Shown here: piece by piece, positions 37,198-46,012 of the stretch
Numbering within the stretch: the stretch's first letter is position 1
How the letters are laid out: each line of letters starts with the position of its first letter
Assembly: GCF_947495675.1 (NCBI RefSeq)
Contig: NZ_CANLZX010000014.1
Coordinates: 51,304-115,303 of the forward strand
DNA length: 64,000 nt
DNA from: an uncultured Algibacter sp.
GTDB lineage: Bacteria; Bacteroidota; Bacteroidia; Flavobacteriales; Flavobacteriaceae
Direction of reading: 5' to 3'
The notes under the pieces: model-generated
Told to the model about the DNA's origin: nothing
Seen by the model: only the letters and a program-made list of their open reading frames with translations
Databases searched by the model: none
Made by a program: the position numbers and the translations under genes

Positions 37198-37216
37198 TAA
37201 TTAAAAAACACAAAGA

Positions 37217-37786
37217 ATGAAAACTTTAAAAAATTTATCAATATTATTTTTATCTGCATTAGTATTTACAGCATGTTCTAGCGACGATGATAACCCTGAA
37301 GCAGTAAACGAAGAAGAAGTAATAACAACTTTAACAGCTACTTTAATACCTGCTACAGGTGGAAATACTATTACTTTACAAACAAAAGATTTAGATGGCG
37401 ATGGGCCAAACCCTCCTGTGGTTTCTATCTCAGGACCTTTAGCTGTTAACACGACTTACAATGGCACACTAGAGTTATTAAATGAGACTGAATCGCCTGC
37501 AGAATCTATAAATGTAGAGATTATAGAGGAAGATGATGAACACCAATTTTTTTACCAAGTAACTAACAGTCTTGCGACTTTTACTTATGAAGATTTTGAT
37601 GGTGATAGCAACCCTGTTGGTTTAGCGTTTACAGCAACAACTAGTGCTACACCAGGAACAGGAACACTAACTATAACTTTAAGGCACGAACCTAGTAAAA
37701 GTGCTGCAGGAGTAAGTGAAGGTGATATTACAAATGCTGGAGGAGAAACAGATATTCAGGCTGTTTTTAGCATCTCTGTAGAATAA
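37217..37786 (+). CDS. Surface-type lipoprotein partner of the TonB receptor
   Basis: 189 residues. The lipobox FTAC puts the lipidated Cys at 20; it is followed by SSDDDN, an acidic stretch like the lipoprotein export signal that sends flavobacterial lipoproteins to the cell surface. The rest is beta-sandwich-like, with VEIIEEDDEHQFFYQ containing a His among acidic residues. Sequences of this sort are often labelled as type 1 periplasmic binding fold superfamily in databases. It begins 19 bp after the receptor and is followed by a strong bidirectional terminator, so it is the last gene of the locus. A surface binding partner of the receptor is the natural inference. Confidence 0.75.
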   Translation: MKTLKNLSILFLSALVFTACSSDDDNPEAVNEEEVITTLTATLIPATGGNTITLQTKDLDGDGPNPPVVSISGPLAVNTTYNGTLELLNETESPAESINVEIIEEDDEHQFFYQVTNSLATFTYEDFDGDSNPVGLAFTATTSATPGTGTLTITLRHEPSKSAAGVSEGDITNAGGETDIQAVFSISVE

Positions 37787-37818
37787 GTATTATTTCTTAT
37801 TTTTAATACTACTATTCA

Positions 37819-37851
37819 AAAAAAGCTACACTATTTTAGTGTAGCTTTTTT
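37819..37851. terminator. Bidirectional terminator between the receptor locus and guaB
   Basis: AAAAAAGCTACACTA (ending 37833) pairs with TAGTGTAGCTTTTTT (from 37837) across a 3-base loop. With A runs on the left and T runs on the right it can stop transcripts from both converging units. Confidence 0.92.
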
Positions 37852-37871
37852 GTTTAAACATATAAATAAAT

Positions 37872-39344
37872 CTACCTAGAATAATTTGGAGATTCTTTAG
37901 TTATAGTTACATCATGCGGATGACTTTCGTTAATTCCACTTGCTGTGATTTTTACAAATTGTCCAGTTTCTTTAAGTGTCTCAATATCTTTAGCTCCACA
38001 GTACCCCATTCCTGCACGTAAACCACCAATAAATTGATGAATACTTTCAAATATTTCTCCTTTATATGGTACTCTACCAACAATACCTTCTGGTACTAGT
38101 TTTTTAATATCGTCTTCAACATCTTGGAAATAACGGTCTTTACTACCTTCTTTCATGGCTTCAACAGACCCCATACCACGGTAAGATTTAAACTTTCTAC
38201 CTTCATAAATAATGGTTTCTCCTGGAGATTCTTTAGTTCCTGCAAGAAGAGATCCTAACATAACCGTATCTGCACCTGCAGCAATGGCTTTAGGAATATC
38301 ACCTGTATATCGAATACCACCATCTGCAATAACTGGCACCCCTGTTCCTTTTATAGCAGCTGCTACTTCTAATACCGCAGAGAATTGTGGAAAACCAACT
38401 CCAGCAACAACTCGTGTAGTACAAATAGACCCAGGACCGATACCTACTTTTACAGCATCTGCTCCAGCTTCAACTAAATATTTTGCTGCTGCTCCTGTTG
38501 CAATATTTCCAACTATTACATCTAGTTTTGGAAACTTAGATTTTACTTCTTTAAGTACATTAACCACACCTTTTGTATGCCCATGAGCTGTATCAATAAC
38601 TACAGCATCTACTCCAGCACTTACTAACGCTTCAGCTCTTTCAACAGCATCGCCAGTTACTCCAATAGCTGCAGCTACTCTTAAACGCCCATATTTATCT
38701 TTATTAGCATTTGGCTTTTGACTTAATTTAGTGATATCTCTAAATGTTATTAATCCTGATAATTTAAAATTATCATCAACAATTAATAACTTTTCTATTT
38801 TATGTTGTTGTAGTATTTTTTCGGCATCTTGTAAAGATGTACCAACTGCTGCTGTTACAAGGTTTTCACTTGTCATAACCTCAACTATTGGCCTTTTATT
38901 ATCATGCTCAAAACGTAAATCACGGTTAGTAACAATACCTTTTAACGTACCTTCATCATCAACAATAGGAATACCACCAATACTATATTCTGCCATATAT
39001 TTTTTGGCATGTTTTACTTTAGCGGTAAGTGGTAGAGTAACAGGATCTATAATCATTCCACTCTCAGCACGTTTTACTCTTTTAACTTTTTGAGCTTGAG
39101 CCTCAATAGACATATTTTTATGAAGAACACCAATACCACCTTCTTGTGCCATAGCAATAGCCATTTTACTTTCAGTAACTGTATCCATGGCAGCGGATAT
39201 AATTGGCACGTTAATAGTAATGTTACGCGTAAATTTTGTTTGAATATTTACTTCTCTTGGAAGTACTTCAGAAAAAGCTGGAACTAATAGAACGTCGTCA
39301 TAAGTTAAACCTTCTCCGACAATTTTGTTTTCGTGTGCAGTCAT
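37872..39344 (-). CDS. guaB: IMP dehydrogenase
   Basis: 490-residue enzyme that oxidises IMP to XMP. The catalytic-Cys loop [36 protein letters not shown] and the [10 protein letters not shown] flap are present, along with two CBS domains inserted at about residues 95-210. Length and order are typical. The -7 box TATATTTG at 39378-39371 gives a leader of about 25 nt. Stand-alone gene that converges with the metal-uptake locus; guaA is distant in this window. Confidence 0.98.
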   Translation of the reverse strand: MTAHENKIVGEGLTYDDVLLVPAFSEVLPREVNIQTKFTRNITINVPIISAAMDTVTESKMAIAMAQEGGIGVLHKNMSIEAQAQKVKRVKRAESGMIIDPVTLPLTAKVKHAKKYMAEYSIGGIPIVDDEGTLKGIVTNRDLRFEHDNKRPIVEVMTSENLVTAAVGTSLQDAEKILQQHKIEKLLIVDDNFKLSGLITFRDITKLSQKPNANKDKYGRLRVAAAIGVTGDAVERAEALVSAGVDAVVIDTAHGHTKGVVNVLKEVKSKFPKLDVIVGNIATGAAAKYLVEAGADAVKVGIGPGSICTTRVVAGVGFPQFSAVLEVAAAIKGTGVPVIADGGIRYTGDIPKAIAAGADTVMLGSLLAGTKESPGETIIYEGRKFKSYRGMGSVEAMKEGSKDRYFQDVEDDIKKLVPEGIVGRVPYKGEIFESIHQFIGGLRAGMGYCGAKDIETLKETGQFVKITASGINESHPHDVTITKESPNYSR

Positions 39345-39435
39345 GTTGCAATTACAATTATAATTGCGTGCAAATATACAATTTATAAATTGATAAAATT
39401 GCCTAATTAATGTTAAGAAATTAACTAAACCAAAT

Positions 39436-39924
39436 CTATGATTTTTGAAATAACTGTTTTAATATAATGAGTGTTGATATTGTAAAAGTTATTGTCATTA
39501 CGAATCCGGAAAGCATAACAATATACTTCATCCAGAGTATGCCTGTCCAGAGTAAATACAAGCCTCCAAATGTTAAAATTACTGAAACAAATGGCTCTAC
39601 TATTAAAAAGGTTTTTATTTTTTTGTTGAGCTTTGTTATAGAAACTAATAGCCCTACTAAAAAGAAAATTATAGACATTGATAAGATGTGATTGTGCACA
39701 AGAGTAAGCATTTCTTGTGGACTTTTCTTAAAACGCATTACTTCTGCATTTTCATCATCTTCATTACCTAAATACTGTTGTTCTATTCCATTTGGATTAG
39801 CAGAAGAAGTTTCCCCTACAAATAACAAACCGGTATAAAAACCTATACTTAATACGATTACAAATGCACCGATTAATAATTTAATCTCTCTAGGGAGTGT
39901 AAAAATTAAACCGTTTAATTGCAT
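39436..39924 (-). CDS. Four-helix membrane protein linked to the FMN-binding protein
   Basis: 162 residues with four predicted membrane helices (about 15-37, 77-97, 103-124, 128-152). A periplasmic or cytoplasmic loop of about 40 residues separates helices 1 and 2. H77 and H79 at the start of helix 2 are possible haem ligands, but no cytochrome motif proves this. It begins at the base after the stop of the FMN-binding protein, so the two are cotranslated. I do not recognise the family. By context I infer the inner-membrane electron carrier or anchor for the flavinylated partner. Confidence 0.65.
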   Translation of the reverse strand: MQLNGLIFTLPREIKLLIGAFVIVLSIGFYTGLLFVGETSSANPNGIEQQYLGNEDDENAEVMRFKKSPQEMLTLVHNHILSMSIIFFLVGLLVSITKLNKKIKTFLIVEPFVSVILTFGGLYLLWTGILWMKYIVMLSGFVMTITFTISTLIILKQLFQKS

Positions 39925-40452
39925 TTATATAATGTTTTTATTTTGTAGAATGCTTATTGATTTTAAAAAATCATTCATGGCATTTGTCATAGAACGTACA
40001 GATATAGTTGCACCAGATATGGCAACAATATTATCACCATACTTTAAATCATCTCCTCCTTTTTTTCCAATAAATTGTTTTAACCAACGTGTACTACCAA
40101 TTTCGCCACCATATTCTTCTCTGTAGATTAACACCTTTGATTTTAAAACTATTAAATCTTTATCAAGTAAAATTAAATAGTCGAAAAGTGCTGTTTTACT
40201 TGGTGCTTTTGATAAATATGCATAGCCTAAAAGAGAATTATTTGTTTCTATTTTAAACAGGTTATTGGTATTGAAATTTGAAGGTAATGTTTTTGCAATG
40301 TTTGAGGCTATTAAAACTTCTGTAAAATTATAGGTTTCAATATCGTAAGTTTTTAAAATTTCTTTATCTACTTTTTTCTGAATGTTTTTGGGCAAACCAA
40401 AAGACATTAGTATTAAAGCCAATATAAATATAGAAACGTATTTAATTTTCAT
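39925..40452 (-). CDS. FMN-binding domain protein (putative flavinylated electron carrier)
   Basis: 175 residues with a signal peptide (ISIFILALILMSFGL type: VSIFILALILMSFG) and an FMN-binding domain. SGATISVRSM at 146-155 is the flavinylation motif; Thr149 or Ser151 would carry FMN attached through phosphodiester by ApbE. FMN-binding proteins of this type move electrons on the outer side of the inner membrane, as in NqrC/RnfG. The next gene encodes a 4-TM protein and the previous one a porin. An ApbE gene is not in this window. The promoter lies immediately upstream and predicts an essentially leaderless mRNA. Confidence 0.85.
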   Translation of the reverse strand: MKIKYVSIFILALILMSFGLPKNIQKKVDKEILKTYDIETYNFTEVLIASNIAKTLPSNFNTNNLFKIETNNSLLGYAYLSKAPSKTALFDYLILLDKDLIVLKSKVLIYREEYGGEIGSTRWLKQFIGKKGGDDLKYGDNIVAISGATISVRSMTNAMNDFLKSISILQNKNII

Positions 40453-40456
40453 TTTA

Positions 40457-40486
40457 CAAAAGTATTGTTTTTTATTCTTTTAACAA
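40457..40486 (-). promoter_or_regulatory. Consensus promoter 4 nt before the FMN-binding gene
   Basis: Minus strand: TTG (40486-40484), 19-bp spacer, TACTTTTG (40464-40457), then TAAA and the ATG at 40452. Exact fit to TTG-N19-TAnnTTTG, with transcription predicted to begin about 1 nt before the start codon. Confidence 0.6.
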
Positions 40487-40500
40487 TTAAAATGCCAAAT

Positions 40501-40534
40501 AGCTTATTTGTAACATACTATTTACAAATAAGCT
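40501..40534. repeat. Perfect 13-bp inverted repeat
   Basis: AGCTTATTTGTAA (40501-40513), 8-nt loop, TTACAAATAAGCT (40522-40534). It sits between the structured element and the promoter of the FMN-binding gene. No T run follows on the minus strand, so it is not a typical terminator for the porin transcript; an operator or RNA hairpin is possible. Confidence 0.6.
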
Positions 40535-40545
40535 AAATGGTGCTT

Positions 40546-40631
40546 GTGCGTTAGGGATTGAAGCGGCATCCTTTTTTGCTAATTAAAGCAAAAAAGATAT
40601 AGCGAAAAGCCCGACCCTTGGGGTAACGCCC
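40546..40631. ncRNA. Structured intergenic RNA-like repeat, copy 1
   Basis: The outer stem GCGTTA (40548-40553) pairs with TAACGC (40624-40629). Conserved inner block GGGATTGAAGCGGCATCC comes next, then the hairpin TTTTTTGCT/AGCAAAAAA, then ATAGCGAAAAGCCCGACCC. Copy 2 at 51024-51116 keeps the inner sequences but has different bases, still complementary, in the outer stem and hairpin, which is covariation. I suspect a member of the Flavo-1 type class of flavobacterial RNA, but cannot confirm the family. Strand unknown; the element is given as read on plus. Confidence 0.6.
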
Positions 40632-40641
40632 AAATTATTAT

Positions 40642-41817
40642 TTAGAACCAAACTCCGATTCCAAAATTTAACCTGTTTGCTACATCGCCACCAGAAACTG
40701 CGTTGTCTCTAAATTGATAATCGCCTTTTAATACAACACCTGGTGCAATGTGGTAGCTTAATCCTGTTGTTAAATCGTTACGGTTATAAGCATCATTTCT
40801 TTGTATACCTTCTGTACCGGCATGTGTATCATACTGCTCGTATCTTGCAAAAGCAAACAATCGTTGTTGTTTTTCTTGTGGTAATAAGTTATATGCTGCC
40901 TCTAAATACCAACCTTGTAACTCGCTTCCTAAATCTTGTCCGGTTAAGTTATTGTAATCTTCTGTGCCTGATAATGAACCATGAACAAACTGCCCACGAG
41001 CTGTGAAACGTTGGTATGCATAACGAGCATCTAAGCCAAACATAGAAATACCTATGTTTGCACCATCAATATCTTCTACATCGTCTTCTGCTTGTGTGTC
41101 ACCAAAATATCCTGAAAGACCTAAACGTAAACCTGGAATACCGTAATAATCAAACTTCATTGATAGCGTTGGACTATCAACTGTTGATTGTATTGCTTTT
41201 TGACGACCGCTACGTAATCCATTTGAGCCTTTTAAAACCCCATTTACTCCGCCTTCTCCATTAAAAGAAGTTGATTTAAAACCGTTAAATATATAGGCTT
41301 GGTAACCAAGAGATATCTCGTTAAATCTTCCTGTTACACCTACACCTAATTCTCTCCATGTGGTTGGTATGATAACATTATCTACAGATGGTCTTTCTAC
41401 ACCATTAAAGGTCGTTGGCTCATGAAATTCGTTAATAATACCAAAAGGTACTAGCATTAAACCACCACGTAAACTAACATTTGGTGCAACATTATAATTT
41501 ACAAAAGCTTGTTCTACAAAAAGCTCTACTGTATGCTCTACTTCTAATTCTGTTACAAATTGTGTTTTATCATTAAATTTGTAACCAAAAAGCAATACTA
41601 AACGCTGTATGTCTAATTCACCATTTAAAGCTTCTGGTTGGTTATAGGTTAGCTCACCATAAGCACCAACTGTAACTGCTTTACCATAATTACCCGATAG
41701 GATACGCTGTGCTGCATTTAATTGTTTTTGAGGATCGAAAGTTATTGAATCCTGTAAAGTTTGAGCACTTGCAAGAGATACTAATAAGATTGAAAAAAGT
41801 AAGGTTAGTTTATTCAT
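40642..41817 (-). CDS. Outer-membrane porin (phosphate-selective porin-like)
   Basis: 391 residues: signal peptide (KLTLLFSILLVSLASAQ), then alternating strands such as GKAVTVGAYGELTYNQPEALN and FVNYNVAPNVSLRGGLMLVPFG, ending with RLNFGIGVWF, a C-terminal aromatic typical of outer-membrane barrels. It resembles the OprO/OprP-like porin group of Bacteroidota. Upstream of the FMN-binding and 4-TM genes with the structured element in between. Its own consensus promoter is at 41878-41907 with about 57 nt of leader. A role as a conduit for a substrate of the redox pair is an inference. Confidence 0.82.
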   Translation of the reverse strand: MNKLTLLFSILLVSLASAQTLQDSITFDPQKQLNAAQRILSGNYGKAVTVGAYGELTYNQPEALNGELDIQRLVLLFGYKFNDKTQFVTELEVEHTVELFVEQAFVNYNVAPNVSLRGGLMLVPFGIINEFHEPTTFNGVERPSVDNVIIPTTWRELGVGVTGRFNEISLGYQAYIFNGFKSTSFNGEGGVNGVLKGSNGLRSGRQKAIQSTVDSPTLSMKFDYYGIPGLRLGLSGYFGDTQAEDDVEDIDGANIGISMFGLDARYAYQRFTARGQFVHGSLSGTEDYNNLTGQDLGSELQGWYLEAAYNLLPQEKQQRLFAFARYEQYDTHAGTEGIQRNDAYNRNDLTTGLSYHIAPGVVLKGDYQFRDNAVSGGDVANRLNFGIGVWF

Positions 41818-41877
41818 TACTGTTTAATTAACTGTTTTTATTTAGACTTATTACAAATAATATTTGAATTGAAGCTG

Positions 41878-41907
41878 CAAATATAAAACACATAATTACT
41901 TATGCAA
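41878..41907 (-). promoter_or_regulatory. Consensus promoter of the porin gene
   Basis: Minus strand: TTG (41907-41905), 19-bp spacer, TATATTTG (41885-41878). The start of transcription should fall near 41874. Confidence 0.62.
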
Positions 41908-42028
41908 AGTTTATTTAGATTAAATTTAAATAGATAAAAAACAGAATAAATAAACACCTGTTTAACAAGCACTTATAAAAGTATTCAACATCTAAATAAT
42001 TGATAAAATGAAGATAAGAATGTAAAAA

Positions 42029-42892
42029 CTAATAATAATTCTTGAATATTTTAGAAGCTTCGTTATATGCGCTTTCAAAACTTAGTGCATTTAAAGGATT
42101 ACTTTTTTGAGTGGTAAAGTATGATAATAATTTTTCGGTTGGCATATTACCTATTAGTTCATCTTTAGCCATTGGGCAGCCACCAAAACCTTGGATAGCA
42201 CCATCAAAACGATGACATCCTGCATTGTAAGCAGCATCAACTTTTTCAAACCAACTACTAGAGGTTGTATGTAAGTGTGCACCGAATTCAATCTTTGGAT
42301 ATTTAGGAATTAAATTAGAAAATAGGTAATCTATGCTTTCTGGGTTTGATGTTCCAACAGTATCACTAAGTGATAATATTTTAACACCCATATTGGCTAA
42401 TTTTTCGGTCCACTCGCCTACAATATCAACATTCCATGGGTCTCCATAAGGGTTTCCAAAACCCATAGAAATATAAACTACAACCTCTTTATTAGTTTTA
42501 TTAGCTATCTCTAAAATTTCAAAAAGTGTATTAACCGATTGAGCAATAGTTTTGTGCGTATTACGCATTTGGAAGTTTTCTGAAATTGAAAACGGATATC
42601 CTAAATAATCAATTTCCGTATGTTTTGAAGCATCATTTGCCCCTCTTGTATTGGCTATAATTGCTAAAAGCTTGCTTGCTGTTTTACTTAAATCTAATTT
42701 TGACAAAACCTCTGCTGTATCAACCATTTGTGGAATAGCTTTTGGGGATACAAAACTTCCAAAGTCTATAGTGTCAAAACCAACTCTTAATAGCGATTGA
42801 ATATACTGTACCTTCTGCTCTGTTGGTATAAATTGCTTTATACCTTGCATAGCATCGCGTGGACATTCAATTATTTTAACGGTTTTAGACAT
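42029..42892 (-). CDS. Hydroxymethylglutaryl-CoA lyase
   Basis: 287-residue enzyme of the HMG-CoA lyase group, which splits HMG-CoA to acetoacetate and acetyl-CoA at the end of leucine degradation. The TIM-barrel DRE-type fold is seen in IIECPRDAMQGIKQFI (here CPRDAMQG replaces the usual PRDGLQ), SLSDTVGTSNPESI, EFGAHLHTTSSSWFEKVDAA and the catalytic GFGGCPMAKDELIGNMPTE loop near the C-terminus. Length is normal. Monocistronic; the adjacent spondin-domain gene is divergent. Confidence 0.93.
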   Translation of the reverse strand: MSKTVKIIECPRDAMQGIKQFIPTEQKVQYIQSLLRVGFDTIDFGSFVSPKAIPQMVDTAEVLSKLDLSKTASKLLAIIANTRGANDASKHTEIDYLGYPFSISENFQMRNTHKTIAQSVNTLFEILEIANKTNKEVVVYISMGFGNPYGDPWNVDIVGEWTEKLANMGVKILSLSDTVGTSNPESIDYLFSNLIPKYPKIEFGAHLHTTSSSWFEKVDAAYNAGCHRFDGAIQGFGGCPMAKDELIGNMPTEKLLSYFTTQKSNPLNALSFESAYNEASKIFKNYY

Positions 42893-42999
42893 TGTTTTTA
42901 AAATTCAGTTGATAAAAATACTATTATTTTTAAGAAAGTAAGTTTTAATAATTAATTACGACATAAGATTAATGCTATTAATTTTTCAAAACTATCCAC

Positions 43000-43929
43000 A
43001 TGAAAAAAATTACTTTTATTTTATCTTTAATAATTAGCTCTGTATCTTTTGCTCAAAGTACTGCTAATTATAACATATCTATAACAACAATTTGGAATTC
43101 TACAAATCATACATCCTTACCCAGTAATGCGCATTGGTCTCCTTTAGCAGGAGCAACTCATAAAAACGTAAATGACATTTTAGAGTTTGGAGTAACAGCA
43201 CCAACAACTAATGGTATAAAAAACATTGCAGAAACTGGAAGTACATCAAATTTTAATACTGAAGTTAATAATGCTATTGCTGCAGGTAATGCCGATCAAT
43301 ACCTTGAACAAGGTTTTTCGCCTTTTGCGGGAAATAATAGTAATGCTTCGTTAAATAATATTACTGTTAGTAAAGAATTTCCTTATATTACTTTAGTTTC
43401 CATGGTAGCTCCAAGTCCTGATTGGTTTATTGCAGTAAACAACTTAGATCTTCGATCTGGAAATGATGCTATTAATAATGGATGGAAAGATACATTTACG
43501 ATGGATGTTTTTGCTTATGATGCAGGTACAGACTCAGGCACCAATTATTCATCTAGTAATTCTGCAACATCTCCCAGAGAACCGATAGCTCTTGTGTCTG
43601 GATTTCCTATTAACGGAAACAAAATGGCAACTATTACTTTTACATATAATAATTCTACACTAAGCACTAATAATCTTAATAAGATTACAGATTTAAAAAT
43701 ATACCCAAATCCTACTAAAGGAAATATAACTATTTTAAATGTTCAAAATGTAGAATTAAAACCCATTGAAATTTATAGTGTCTTGGGTAAATTAATCAAA
43801 CAAATACCTGTTGATCAAAACTCAAACAAAATCAATTTAAACTTAACAGATTTAAATACCGGTTTATATCTATTAAAACTGCAAGATAATACCAATACAT
43901 ACAACACGCAGAAACTTGTAATACATTGA
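43000..43929 (+). CDS. Secreted spondin-domain protein with T9SS sorting tail
   Basis: 309 residues: signal peptide (KITFILSLIISSVSFAQ), a Spondin_N-like domain at about 22-215 (NISITTIWNSTNHTS, HWSPLAGATHKN, VSMVAPSPDWFIAVNNLDL), then a type A type-IX sorting domain from about 230 (IYPNPTKGNITILNV to GLYLLKLQDNTN...QKLVIH). It should be exported across the outer membrane by the T9SS and released or anchored on the surface. In eukaryotes spondin domains act in matrix adhesion; the bacterial role is unknown. Starts with an ATG, separate from the divergent HMG-CoA lyase. Confidence 0.9.
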   Translation: MKKITFILSLIISSVSFAQSTANYNISITTIWNSTNHTSLPSNAHWSPLAGATHKNVNDILEFGVTAPTTNGIKNIAETGSTSNFNTEVNNAIAAGNADQYLEQGFSPFAGNNSNASLNNITVSKEFPYITLVSMVAPSPDWFIAVNNLDLRSGNDAINNGWKDTFTMDVFAYDAGTDSGTNYSSSNSATSPREPIALVSGFPINGNKMATITFTYNNSTLSTNNLNKITDLKIYPNPTKGNITILNVQNVELKPIEIYSVLGKLIKQIPVDQNSNKINLNLTDLNTGLYLLKLQDNTNTYNTQKLVIH

Positions 43930-44082
43930 ATATTACAGGGTTTTGAGACAACAATAAGCTCCAAAACTTATCAACATATATTAATTAATTGTTAATAAAC
44001 GAAAATATTAACATTATGACGTTTTTTTTACAGAGTAAGATTCATTTAAATATACATTTGATTATAAATGTTTTCACCCCAA

Positions 44083-46011
44083 ATGAATCTATTGACCTAC
44101 AGACTAAACCTTTTTATATTTTCGGTATTATTATCGATTACTACCAATCTATTTTCTCAAAATAGTGAAGAGGTTTATTGTGGTAATATAATATCTCAAA
44201 AATCAATTGAATTTTATAAGAGTATTAAACCTCAACTCAAAAAATTTGAGAATGAATTTTATTTAGCTAAATCAGCTAAAGGAACCGTTCCTGTAAAAAT
44301 AACAAACTCTATACCTGTTAAGGTATATATTATAAGAAACTCTAATGGGGCTGGCGGTTTAAGTATGTCTCAGCTAAACGATGCTTTTGCTAATTTAAAT
44401 TCAATTTATAAAGATGCTTATCTAGATTTTTTTATGTGTGATGGCGTTCAATATATAGATGATGATAAATTATGTCAGTTCAAAAGAGGTGACGAAAAAG
44501 GTTTTACCGAGACTAACTATACTCCTGGATTAATCAATATATATTTTACAAGCAATATTGAAAACGAAGCTAACGAGAATATTTGCGGTTATAGTGATAA
44601 TGTTGGTAGAAATGATGTGGTTGTTATGAATAATAGTTGTGCTTTAAATGGCTCATCACTTCCGCATGAATTAGGGCATTTTTTCTCATTATTGCACACT
44701 CATGGCGCAGACAACATATCAACAACTACAGAGCTAGTAAATGGTAGTAATTGTGATACTGATGGTGATGGTATTTGTGATACTCCTGCAGACCCAAGAT
44801 TAAATCACGCTGTTGTAGATGATTCTTGTAACTATATAGGTACTACAACCGATGTAAATGGTGATACATATAGCCCAGACACAAATAACATTATGTCTTA
44901 CTCGAGAAAAGAGTGTAGAACTATTTTTTCTGAACAGCAATTAGCAAGAATGTATGCCTTTTATATGACTACTAAAAGTTATTTGTCTTGTCCTTCATTT
45001 AATGCCGATATAGCTGTAAATGAAAGTGAAACTTGTGAGGAATCATTAACAGTAAATTTTGAAAGTTTAAGCGAAAATATTACTGCTTGGCAATGGGATG
45101 TTAATAATGATGGCCTTATTGATTATACAACAAAAAACCCAACACATACTTTTGAAACTGGTATTTACGATGTTACACTTACTGTTTCAAAAAAATCTAA
45201 AACAATTAGAAAAACATTCAAAAACATTATAAAAGTAGGCACTTTTATAGACAAATTGGATGAGAGTTTTGAAAACTTTAATCTTCTTGACAATCATGGC
45301 TGGACTAGTAAAGACCTTTCTGGAAATGGGTACCTTTGGTATTCTAACTTTGGTGACACACAATCAAGTGAAACTGGACCTTCAAATTATAAAAATGCCG
45401 AAAACAGATTAAATACCTACATGTATGCAGAGGCTTCGGGTGCTCAAGAAGGTGATGTTGCTACATTTACTTCTCCCTGTATTAATGTGAATTATCAAAA
45501 TAGTGAATTAGAATTTTCATACCATATGTTTGGGAAAAACATAGGAGAACTTCATGTTGATATCAAAACAAATTCTGGTTATATTAATGATGTTATTGAA
45601 CCTATATACGGCAGTCAACAAGATCATCAAAGTGATAACTTTATAACTAAAACAGTTAGTTTATCATCTTACGCTAATCAAACTATAAATATTAGATTTA
45701 GAGCTGTAAGAGGTTCTAATTGGCAAGGAGATATTGCTATTGATAATATATTCTTAAAAACCATACACACTCCTATTACAAATGTTTTGTATGATGTTTA
45801 CCCCAACCCTGTAAAAGGTGATTTTCTTTATGTTAAGAATAATGATATTGATACAACGAGCTCCTTTACAATAACTAATTTGGTAGGTCAGCCATTTATA
45901 TCTGGTACTGTTACAAACAACCCAATTAATTTTAGTGGACTTTCTTCAGGAACTTATTTACTTATTCTAACTAATGGTAAGTCAAGAGTTATAAAGAAAA
46001 TTATTAAATAA
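44083..46011 (+). CDS. Secreted M43-family zinc metalloprotease, T9SS cargo
   Basis: About 642 residues from ATG 44083 (MNLLTYRLNLFIFSVLL, a good signal peptide); an ATG at 44068 adds five residues. The pappalysin-like M43 catalytic domain contains LPHELGHFFSLLHTHG, an HExxHxxxxxH zinc site, followed by the Met-turn IMSYSRKEC. It then has a PKD-type domain (VNFESLSENITAWQWDVNND), a jelly-roll-like adhesion region, and a type A T9SS sorting domain (VYPNPVKGDFLYVKN...GTYLLILTNGKSRVIKKIIK). Many cysteines in the catalytic part suggest disulfides, as in secreted proteases. It probably degrades extracellular protein. It ends 1 bp before pyrD, which converges on it. Confidence 0.93.
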   Translation: MNLLTYRLNLFIFSVLLSITTNLFSQNSEEVYCGNIISQKSIEFYKSIKPQLKKFENEFYLAKSAKGTVPVKITNSIPVKVYIIRNSNGAGGLSMSQLNDAFANLNSIYKDAYLDFFMCDGVQYIDDDKLCQFKRGDEKGFTETNYTPGLINIYFTSNIENEANENICGYSDNVGRNDVVVMNNSCALNGSSLPHELGHFFSLLHTHGADNISTTTELVNGSNCDTDGDGICDTPADPRLNHAVVDDSCNYIGTTTDVNGDTYSPDTNNIMSYSRKECRTIFSEQQLARMYAFYMTTKSYLSCPSFNADIAVNESETCEESLTVNFESLSENITAWQWDVNNDGLIDYTTKNPTHTFETGIYDVTLTVSKKSKTIRKTFKNIIKVGTFIDKLDESFENFNLLDNHGWTSKDLSGNGYLWYSNFGDTQSSETGPSNYKNAENRLNTYMYAEASGAQEGDVATFTSPCINVNYQNSELEFSYHMFGKNIGELHVDIKTNSGYINDVIEPIYGSQQDHQSDNFITKTVSLSSYANQTINIRFRAVRGSNWQGDIAIDNIFLKTIHTPITNVLYDVYPNPVKGDFLYVKNNDIDTTSSFTITNLVGQPFISGTVTNNPINFSGLSSGTYLLILTNGKSRVIKKIIK

Positions 46012-46012
46012 C

